A DNA stretch of 49,140 bases from assembly GCF_004343305.1 (NCBI RefSeq), contig NZ_SMAF01000023.1, positions 1-49,140 on the forward strand, read 5' to 3'. Positions within the stretch are counted from its first letter, which is position 1, and every line of letters begins with the position of its first letter. The DNA comes from Pseudofulvimonas gallinarii (lineage in GTDB: Bacteria; Pseudomonadota; Gammaproteobacteria; Xanthomonadales; UBA2363). Position numbers and translations under genes: made by a program. Below the pieces are notes generated by a model. It made no database searches and was not told where the DNA came from. It saw only the letters and a program-made list of their open reading frames with translations. Shown here in pieces: positions 17,214-23,786 of the stretch.

Positions 17214-17963
17214 CTACTGGAACACCGTGTCGGAGCCCGGCTTGCTCACCACCTCGAAGCCGTCATACAGGATGTGGTCGCCCACGAACACGTTCTGGTC
17301 GGCGACGATGCCGTGGATCGCCCAGGCCCGCGGATGCGGAACCGAACCGACCGCGTTGCCCAGGGCGACATCCCACGCCAGGAAGGCGGGCCCCGGAGAA
17401 TTGAACAAATGACTGCCCGCCACGCCGTCGCTGGCGATGTCCGCCAATGCGCCGGCGGTGAAGGCGCAGCAGTCCGCCGTGCCCGACGTCGACAGGCCGG
17501 TCACCTGGCCGGTGCCCGGGTTGATCCACAGCAGTCGGGTCTCGTTGGCGCCCTCCTGCCGACCCTGCGCCAGAAGGCGTCCGCTGCCTTCGTCGAAGTG
17601 GAGGTTGGAGAGGGCGTAGCCCGCCACCGGCACGTTGGCCAGGACGCTGCCCGCCGCCAGTGAAAACGTCAGCAGGCGTTGCCCGCTTCCATCATCTCCC
17701 AGGACATGCCATTGGCCGCGGCGCGGGTGCAGGCCGTGTGCGCCGGGCACCAGGCCCAGGTCCGCGGGCAGGAGCGCGCCGAGCACCGTGACCGTCCCGG
17801 TCGTGCTGGAAATATGGACAAGGCGGCGGTCGCCGTCGCTGTCGCGGGCGATGGCGTAGAGGCGGTTCTGCAGCCGGTTCCAGGCGGCGGCGAGCACCTG
17901 CCAGCCGGCACCGACGGTGACACGGCCGACCAGCGCACCGCTGACCGCGCTGATGCGTACCAC
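17214..17963 (-). pseudogene. N-terminally truncated beta-propeller-like protein
   Basis: A 249-residue frame from GTG 17963 with repeats such as LVHISSTTGTVTVLGAL, LLWINPGTGQVTGLS and ISAVSGALVGRVTV, which look like blades of a WD/NHL-type propeller. The coding frame runs on upstream without a stop to about 18125, with plausible sequence (LTFDPAQAETLLVQQAAGDHE), but I find no ATG or GTG there. Neither version has a signal peptide. The upstream part of the frame overlaps the end of the AraC gene (stop at 18086). The likeliest reading is a gene that lost its start and signal sequence by a deletion next to the AraC gene. A DGFE string also occurs here (ILYDGFEVV), 17 residues from the end, as in the tails of the window's secreted proteins. 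The family is not recognised. Confidence 0.55.
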
Positions 17964-18085
17964 TTCGTGGTCGCCGGCGGCCTGCTGGACCAGCAGGGTC
18001 TCGGCCTGGGCCGGATCGAAGGTCAGCGTGCCGGTGACAGTGCGGCAGCCGTCGACCAGTCCCGAGCCGACGCGGCGTCGCGGTC

Positions 18086-18901
18086 TCAGAGCATCGGCGC
18101 CGACTCATGGCGGACACTGCGCAGCATCCGTGGCGAAATGCCGTAGCGTGCAGCGAACCGGATCGCGAACCGGGAGGCGCTGAGATAGCCGACCGCATGC
18201 GCGATGTGGCTGACGGGCATCGACGTCGACATCAACATCTGCAACGCCTGGTTCATGCGCGCGTCTTCCAGGAGCATGCGGTAGGACGTGCCCTCCGCCG
18301 CCAGTTTCCGGCGCAACGTCGGCTCGGATACACCCAGGGCGGCAGCGACATCGGCGGCGGTCCAGTCGCGGGCGATGTCACGCGTGATCACCCGTTCGAC
18401 CTGTCGCCGTGCCGGCACTTCGCTGCGGAACAGGAACGGCAGCCGCCAGCCTTCCAGCGCCAGCTGCAGCAGTACGCCCTGGATCCAGTGCTCGATCATC
18501 GCCATCGGCAGCTGCGAGCGGATGGATCGGGTCATGTGGTTCCACAGCAGGGTCGATTCGGTGCTGCGTGTGAACACGAGCTGCTCCGGCGCGTCGCCAT
18601 CGACGAGGTCCCGCAGCAGCAGGCGATGCTGGCGCTCGAAGCCGGCGATGACCGGCTCGTCCAGACGCACGCTGTCGACCTGCAGGCCACCAATCCCGGG
18701 GATACCCCGAATGTCGACGCGCTCGCCGGCGGAGAGCAGCAACAGGTGGCCTTGCGGTGCGACCCAGGTGCGGCCGCGGCAACTGAGCGTCAGCTCGCCG
18801 CTTTCGACCAGAAGCAGCCGGTCGGCGCCGGTGTCGTGCGTGATCGGTGACCGCAGCCGATCGGTCCGGAAAGTGTCGAACAGCAGGGTGGGATCGTGCA
18901 T
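18086..18901 (-). CDS. AraC-family transcriptional regulator
   Basis: A 271-residue regulator. The C-terminal two-helix-turn-helix DNA-binding part is clear: WTAADVAAALGVSEPTLRRKL (first HTH), then YRMLLEDARMNQALQMLM, PVSHIAHAVGYLSASRFAIRF and YGISPRMLR, the AraC signature. The N-terminal 140 residues look like a cupin-type effector domain. The start at 18901 (MHDPTLLFDTF) is the first ATG in frame; a GTG at 19006 would add 35 poorly conserved residues, and neither has a strong ribosome site. It is divergent from the roadblock operon at 19263, with 361 bases between, so it is a candidate regulator of that operon or of itself. Its effector is unknown. Confidence 0.9.
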   Translation of the reverse strand: MHDPTLLFDTFRTDRLRSPITHDTGADRLLLVESGELTLSCRGRTWVAPQGHLLLLSAGERVDIRGIPGIGGLQVDSVRLDEPVIAGFERQHRLLLRDLVDGDAPEQLVFTRSTESTLLWNHMTRSIRSQLPMAMIEHWIQGVLLQLALEGWRLPFLFRSEVPARRQVERVITRDIARDWTAADVAAALGVSEPTLRRKLAAEGTSYRMLLEDARMNQALQMLMSTSMPVSHIAHAVGYLSASRFAIRFAARYGISPRMLRSVRHESAPML

Positions 18902-19262
18902 GTCGTCGGGTCGGTGTCCAGGGTCCCGGGCGCGGTTCCGGGCAGGCGTGATGGTGCGTGAGTCAACGTCCGTGTCAGGTGACCAAATGCAAGGCGCTGA
19001 AAACACTCACTTGGGAATGTACGCCACCTGTCCGAGTGTAGACGGCGTCACAGAATGTGACACAAAACGATCGGTTCGGCACCGTCTTTGATCGAAAGAG
19101 GGCATTCACAGCCGTACGGCTGAATAGGCTACGCGGCCTGTCGAAGGCTGCGCCATCGGTGCATCCGGAAACGGACGGATGCCGGGCAATGCGCGCGGAA
19201 GCGGCAACGGCGGGAGACGGCGCGGTCAGGCACCGCATTGGATTGGCCCAAGGAAGTTCGGA
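18902..19262. promoter_or_regulatory. Divergent intergenic region with two palindromes
   Basis: No gene is seen in these 361 bases between the AraC gene and the roadblock operon. Two perfect inverted repeats stand out: GTCACA-GAA-TGTGAC at 19047-19061 and CAGCCGTACGGCTG at 19109-19122. The first has its half-sites in the reverse order of a CRP/Clp site, so it is not a simple CRP box. Both are plausible operators for one or both divergent promoters. I cannot place -35/-10 boxes with confidence. Confidence 0.5.
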
Positions 19263-19733
19263 ATGGCAACAAAGAAGAAACCGGATCTTGCCGCCGGCCG
19301 GCGCCTGCTGGCCTCCGCGGCCTTCAAGGCGCGCTGCGAAGGCGTGCTGGAAGGTTGGCTGGGCAGGCATCCGGACATCGACGTGCTCTCCGTCTCGTCG
19401 GTGGACGGCCGCAACGTCGTCTGCATCCAGCGCGGCGAGTCCCAGCCGGGGCGCATCGCGGCCCTGAGCGCGACGCTGATGAGCGTCAGCGAGTCGCTGT
19501 CCCTGGAAGTCGGGGGCGAGGGCGTCGACCACGCACTTCTCGCACTCAAGCAGGGTGTGGTCGTCAGCCGCCGCCTGGCCGACCGCACCGGCATCTTCAC
19601 GCTGTCGCTGTTTGGCAGCACCCAGCTGAACCTGGCGCTGGCGCTGCGCGCGGCGATCGACGTTGCCGATGCGCTGGTCGGCGTGATCGACAGCGAAATC
19701 GAAACACCTTCACTGGCGGTGTCCGTCGCCTGA
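19263..19733 (+). CDS. Roadblock/LC7-type small protein (first of operon)
   Basis: A 156-residue protein with the alpha-beta pattern of the roadblock/LC7 (MglB-like) fold: a long helix ([13 protein letters not shown]), strand [20 protein letters not shown], helix [19 protein letters not shown], then strands [19 protein letters not shown] and a final helix. Roadblock proteins regulate or anchor Ras-like GTPases; MglB, for example, is the GTPase-activating partner of MglA. The start at 19263 has AAGGAAG 6-7 bases upstream. It opens a packed operon that includes a GTPase at 21242, supporting a partner role. The fold assignment is from pattern, not from a diagnostic motif. Confidence 0.7.
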   Translation: MATKKKPDLAAGRRLLASAAFKARCEGVLEGWLGRHPDIDVLSVSSVDGRNVVCIQRGESQPGRIAALSATLMSVSESLSLEVGGEGVDHALLALKQGVVVSRRLADRTGIFTLSLFGSTQLNLALALRAAIDVADALVGVIDSEIETPSLAVSVA

Positions 19734-19780
19734 GCCGGGACGGACACCTTTTTTGGCGTTGCAATCAACATCAAGGACAC

Positions 19781-20146
19781 ATGGAAATGGCAGGAAAAGT
19801 CTCCCTCGAGTCGCTGCGCAGCATCGACGGTTACATCGCTTCGGCCCTGGTCGATTGCGAAAGCGGAATGCTGCTGGCAGGTGACGGCACCGGCATCGAC
19901 CTGGAACTCGCCGCCGCAGGCAATACCGAGGTGGTGAAGGCCAAGCGCAAGGTCGCGAACGCACTGAAGTTGAACGACACCATCGAGGACATCCTGATCA
20001 CGCTGACCCGCCAGTACCACCTGATCCGTCCGCTGGAATCCAACCAGGGACTGATGCTGTACCTGGTCATCGACCGCAGTCGCTCGAACCTGGCCATGGC
20101 CCGCCACGAGCTGAAGACGTTCGAAAAGGACATCGATTTCACCTGA
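19781..20146 (+). CDS. Second roadblock-like small protein
   Basis: A 121-residue protein: helix [19 protein letters not shown], strand [10 protein letters not shown], helix [24 protein letters not shown], then [20 protein letters not shown] and [21 protein letters not shown]. This matches the roadblock/LC7 layout, and closely the DUF-type roadblock proteins in which xxGNTEVVxAK is conserved. The start at 19781 has AAGGA 5 bases upstream; ATG 19787 is in frame but less well placed. It follows the first roadblock gene by 47 bases. Two different roadblock proteins next to one GTPase suggest a heterodimeric or two-tier regulator. Confidence 0.72.
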   Translation: MEMAGKVSLESLRSIDGYIASALVDCESGMLLAGDGTGIDLELAAAGNTEVVKAKRKVANALKLNDTIEDILITLTRQYHLIRPLESNQGLMLYLVIDRSRSNLAMARHELKTFEKDIDFT

Positions 20147-20297
20147 CGGAAATCGATTGCAACAGTCCCGCGGCGTGCCGTTGTGGCGCGCTGCAGGACG
20201 CCGCAACACCGCCGCCTTTCCGGAATTCGCCATGCTCATCGCTCTTGCACGGATCGATCCCACCACCGACATCGAAGGCACGAGGAAACGACAGCCC

Positions 20298-21245
20298 ATG
20301 TACCTGAAAGTCTCCCTGGCCGGATTGCCCGAGGAACTGGCGAAGCGCACGCGCATCGCCTTCAACCTGCAGGCGGCGCATGGCTGTTCGGTCGGCTACG
20401 TCAACGGCCTCGGCCTGCCGGCCGACATGCTGGTGATCGACGCCGACAGCAAGGATGCGAAAGTGGTGATGGAACGCGCGCTGCAGGCCGGACGCAAGGT
20501 GCTGGCCTTCGGCCACGCCGCCGGGATCGAGCACGGCGTCACCGTGCTGAAGCGCGACACCCCGGTCACGGAACTGGGCAACCTGTTCCGTGCCGAAATC
20601 GATCGCCTGCGCGAGCGCCGCGACCCGGTCGACGGCGCGCCTCGTCGCCGCGGCGTGCCGGTCATCGTCCGCCTCGCCAGCGGTGGCATCGACGCCCGGG
20701 CCAACCTCAAGCTGGTCAGCGGCGACCTCACGCTGATCATCCGTCGCGGAGCCTCGCGCGTGCTGGCGCCCAGCCACAGCGACATCCTCGTCGCGGCGGA
20801 GCGCTTGATGACCACCGACTGGAAGGTCGAGGTCCTGACTTCGTTCGACATCATGTCGGTGCGCGGCTGGATGTCGCGCAGCCTCGACAGTTTCCTGGTG
20901 CGCGCCGTGCGTGCACGCGGCGTCGTGCTGCCGCGATTCCCGGATACGCCGGTGCGCCTGCATGACTGGCCCGACCTGGCCGAATGCAACGACCCGCTGG
21001 CCGTGGAAATGGCCGGACTGATGAGCCGCGGCCTGGTGACCATCGACCGCCTGGTGGAATACACCGGTGCCGGCCAGATCGACGTCTGCAACCTGTTGTG
21101 GGCGTTCCGCGCCGCCGGCCTGCTGACGGTGTCGGCGACGACGCCGGTGCGCCGGCCGACACCGCCCACGTCGCAGCGCCAGCACCGCGCCAGCCTGTTG
21201 ACCCGCATCGCCCGTCGCATCGGCATGGGATTCGCAGTGCCATGA
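20298..21245 (+). CDS. Unknown protein of the roadblock-GTPase operon (operon protein 3)
   Basis: A 315-residue protein I do not recognise. The first 90 residues (MYLKVSLAGLPEELAKRTRI to VLAFGHAAG) have an alternating strand/helix pattern resembling a receiver-like fold, with PADMLVIDADSKD, but lack a clear phospho-Asp context. The middle (VIVRLASGGIDARANLKLVSG) and the final third (LDSFLVRAVRARG, ITIDRLVEYTGAGQIDVCNLLWAF) suggest a winged-helix-like end. No signal peptide or membrane segment. The start at 20298 was chosen for its GAGG 12 bases upstream; ATG 20232 adds 22 residues. Its stop overlaps the GTPase start (ATGA), so the two are coupled. It could be an effector or scaffold of the GTPase; function is not shown. 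Confidence 0.75.
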   Translation: MYLKVSLAGLPEELAKRTRIAFNLQAAHGCSVGYVNGLGLPADMLVIDADSKDAKVVMERALQAGRKVLAFGHAAGIEHGVTVLKRDTPVTELGNLFRAEIDRLRERRDPVDGAPRRRGVPVIVRLASGGIDARANLKLVSGDLTLIIRRGASRVLAPSHSDILVAAERLMTTDWKVEVLTSFDIMSVRGWMSRSLDSFLVRAVRARGVVLPRFPDTPVRLHDWPDLAECNDPLAVEMAGLMSRGLVTIDRLVEYTGAGQIDVCNLLWAFRAAGLLTVSATTPVRRPTPPTSQRQHRASLLTRIARRIGMGFAVP

Positions 21246-21784
21246 CCGACCTCGACGCGGTCAAGATCGTTTTCGCCGGCCCGGTCGGTGCCGGCAAGAC
21301 CACGGCCATCCGCTCCGTGTCCGACATGCCGCCGGTCTCGACGGAGGTGCCGCTGCTGGAGGACGTCGATGGCGACAAGACGACGACCACGGTCGCGCTC
21401 GATTTCAGCACGCTGCTGCTGGACGACGGCACCGTGGTGCAGCTCTACGGGCTGCCGGGCCAGGAACATTTCGGATTCATGCGCGCCATCGTCCTCAGTG
21501 GCGCGATCGGCGCCGTCCTCGTGCTGAACGGCGCCGACGAGCAGGTCGCCGAGCATTGCCGCGAATGGCTGGCATCGTTGAACGAGGTGGCTGCCGGCAT
21601 TCCCATCGTCGTCGGCATCACCCGCACCGACATCGCGCCCGCTTTCGACCTGGGCGAGGTGCGCGCCGTCCTGCGCGCAGCCGACATGGTGACGCCGGTC
21701 ATGACCTTCGATGCGCGCGAGTCCGCGCAGACCGGCCAGGTACTGCGCTCGCTGCTGGCCGTCGCGCTGGCCGATGCCTGCTGA
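21242..21784 (+). CDS. MglA/CvnD-like small GTPase
   Basis: A 180-residue Ras-superfamily GTPase of the bacterial group COG2229 (related to CvnD of actinobacterial conservons and to MglA). The P-loop is GPVGAGKTT (13-21). Switch I lies around DKTTTTVALDF (45-55). The G3 motif is LYGLPGQEHF (68-77), with the Asp of DxxG replaced as in CvnD-type proteins. The G4-like GITRTD (125-130) stands where NKxD is expected. It overlaps the upstream gene by 4 bases and the downstream gene by 11. Such GTPases act as switches controlled by roadblock proteins. No lipid anchor or transmembrane segment is present, so the switch is cytosolic. Confidence 0.88.
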   Translation: MTDLDAVKIVFAGPVGAGKTTAIRSVSDMPPVSTEVPLLEDVDGDKTTTTVALDFSTLLLDDGTVVQLYGLPGQEHFGFMRAIVLSGAIGAVLVLNGADEQVAEHCREWLASLNEVAAGIPIVVGITRTDIAPAFDLGEVRAVLRAADMVTPVMTFDARESAQTGQVLRSLLAVALADAC

Positions 21785-22724
21785 CGACGGTGCCGTCCAC
21801 GGGCGGCTGCGGTGGTTGCGGGGCCACGGCCTGTCCGTCGGGCGGACGCTCGGCGAGATGCTTTCCGAGTTGCCGCACCACCGTACCGAGCGGCGTGGCT
21901 GCGGCTACACCCAGGCGACGCGGTACCTGGCGACGCGGATCGTGGCAGCCAGGGATCCGCTAGATCCTTCCGACCTGCTGTTGCTCGGCGACTGGCCGTT
22001 GCGCCGCGTCGAGGTGCTGGCCAGGCAGGCGCGGCAGGCCGGCTGGCCGGCGGGCTGGCGGGCGTTGCATCGCGCGCCGGCGGATGTACTTGAAGCGTTG
22101 CCGGACGTGGAATTGGTCGAGGCGGTGGCCGGCCCCGGGCGGGCGCTGGACACCCTGGCGCGGCTGGAGGGGCCTCCCGGCATGCGGGTGTTCGCCGGTC
22201 TGCTGCGGCAGGTCATCGGCGGCGGGCATTCCTCCGCGCCGGAACTGCCGGCAATGACCCGGCTGCCGGGCATCGGCAGCTGTTCGCAGGCCGAGGAATT
22301 CTTCCTCGAAATCGCGCACGGCAAGATCCGCCGTGGTGGCCGTGTCAACGTCTGTGCCGGCGCGGACGGCCAGCCGCTGCTGGTCGAGAAGATCGACCTG
22401 GGCGAGTCGCATTCGGCGATGTCGCTCGCGCCGCTGCAGTTGAACGGCGTCGAGCTGCCGGCGGGCAGCCTGTTCGCGCTGCAGGTGGACGGGTCGCGAC
22501 CGGCACTGGCGTCATCGCCGCGTGGCGGCGTGTTCGACCTGTCCGCGATAGGGCAGGCGCGATTCCTGCGCCTGTCCACGCTGGCGGTGCCGCCGGCGGA
22601 ACGTGCCAGCGTGTTCACGCGGCAATTCGAGACGCAGGTGCAGCGCGATTTCCTGTCGCCGGCGACCACCACCATCGACGACCTGGCGCACTACGCGCAG
22701 GTCCGGATCGCAGCCGCGGCATGA
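21774..22724 (+). CDS. Unknown protein of the roadblock-GTPase operon (operon protein 5)
   Basis: A 316-residue protein not recognised by me. It is Arg/Leu-rich with an N-terminal helical half (LRGHGLSVGRTLGEMLSELP, ATRYLATRIVAARDPLDPSD) and a C-terminal half richer in strands (GKIRRGGRVNVCAGADGQPLLVEKIDLGES, LFALQVDGSRPAL). No signal peptide or membrane helix. The start at 21774 (MPADDGAVHGRLR) lies inside the end of the GTPase gene, and the stop overlaps the next start by ATGA, so translation is coupled at both ends. The context says it works with the GTPase or the deacetylase-like enzyme; no function can be claimed from sequence. Confidence 0.75.
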   Translation: MPADDGAVHGRLRWLRGHGLSVGRTLGEMLSELPHHRTERRGCGYTQATRYLATRIVAARDPLDPSDLLLLGDWPLRRVEVLARQARQAGWPAGWRALHRAPADVLEALPDVELVEAVAGPGRALDTLARLEGPPGMRVFAGLLRQVIGGGHSSAPELPAMTRLPGIGSCSQAEEFFLEIAHGKIRRGGRVNVCAGADGQPLLVEKIDLGESHSAMSLAPLQLNGVELPAGSLFALQVDGSRPALASSPRGGVFDLSAIGQARFLRLSTLAVPPAERASVFTRQFETQVQRDFLSPATTTIDDLAHYAQVRIAAAA

Positions 22725-23650
22725 AGCGCGTTCCCGGCTTCTATTCAGCGCGGTACGCGCCGGCCGAGGTGGCCAGCCTCGCGCGTCTGCAGCTGGCTGC
22801 GGAGCAGATGCAGCGCTGTGGACTGGTCGATTTCCGTGCGCCAGCGCCGCTGGATCCGCAGCGCCTGCGTGGGCTGCACAGCGACCGCTACATCGACGCC
22901 TTCGTTTCCGGCTTCGAACCGCTGGCATCCAGCCAGGGCCTGCGCTGGAGCCCGCGCCTGCGTGACGCCACGCTGGCCATGCTCGGCGGACAGCTGGAAG
23001 CGAGCGGACAGGCCCTGCGCACCGGCCTGGCCCTGAACCTGGCGCGTGGCTTCCACCATGCCGTTCCCGAGCGCGGTGTCGCCTACTGCCCGTTCAATGG
23101 ACTGGCGCTGGTCGCGCATTGCTTGCCGCAGCGGCGTGTCTTCGTCATCGACTGCGACGAGCATGGCGGCAATGGCACGGAAGAGTTCGCCGCCCTGCTG
23201 CCGAACCTCCACGCCGCTTCGGTATTCGGTACGCGCTTCGGTTGCCGGGGCGGCGAGCGTTCGTGGGCCTTCCCGGTCCGCGTCGACCTCTTCGGCTTCG
23301 AAGTCTACGAGGCGGCGCTGGCGACGGTGTTCGACCTGGTCGACCGGGTGCAGCCGGACCTGGTGATCTACCAGGCCGGCGCCGACTGCCACATCGACGA
23401 TCCCAAGGGCCGCGCCGGCCTGACCACGCCAGAGCTGTTCCGGCGCGACCTGATGGTGTTCGAGGCGATGGCGGCGCGGGCGATCCCGCTGGTGTTCGTC
23501 GTCGCCGGTGGCTACCAGCAGGCGCGCCGGGTCGCGCGCATCAACACCAATACCGTGCGTGCGGCACGACGGGCCTACCTGCGACGCTTCCCCGCCGCGC
23601 TGCTGGACGCACCGGACGCATGCGACGTGGCGCTTGCGCCACCGTCCTGA
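22721..23650 (+). CDS. Histone deacetylase superfamily enzyme with complete zinc site
   Basis: A 309-residue protein of the arginase/deacetylase fold. The catalytic His pair is in GFHHAVPE (112-113). The first zinc ligands are in DCDEHGGNGT (Asp 146, His 148, equivalent to the DxH of HDACs). The second Asp is in QAGADCHIDDPKG (Asp 222). The transition-state Tyr is in VAGGYQQ (Tyr 265). The full set suggests an active hydrolase on acetyl-lysine or acetylpolyamine-like substrates; AcuC and acetoin-type relatives act on proteins. Its ATG overlaps the previous stop (ATGA). The length is near the usual 300-370. Finding this in an MglA-type operon is unusual and points to deacetylation as the output, or as an editor, of the GTPase switch. 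Confidence 0.88.
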   Translation: MKRVPGFYSARYAPAEVASLARLQLAAEQMQRCGLVDFRAPAPLDPQRLRGLHSDRYIDAFVSGFEPLASSQGLRWSPRLRDATLAMLGGQLEASGQALRTGLALNLARGFHHAVPERGVAYCPFNGLALVAHCLPQRRVFVIDCDEHGGNGTEEFAALLPNLHAASVFGTRFGCRGGERSWAFPVRVDLFGFEVYEAALATVFDLVDRVQPDLVIYQAGADCHIDDPKGRAGLTTPELFRRDLMVFEAMAARAIPLVFVVAGGYQQARRVARINTNTVRAARRAYLRRFPAALLDAPDACDVALAPPS

Positions 23651-23786
23651 GCGCGCCCTGGATTGACCGCGCCGCGCCCGGGAGGGCGGCCGGCTGTGTG
23701 CGTACGTGCGGCAGCGGACGGCCCGGGCAGCGGCCACACGCTACACTCCCGGCAGCAGGCCGGATGGTTCCGGCAGCAGGGACACG

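Noticed and set aside
19047-19061. CRP/Clp binding site
   Set aside because: The half-sites are TCACA...TGTGA, the reverse order of TGTGA-N6-TCACA, and the spacer is too short.
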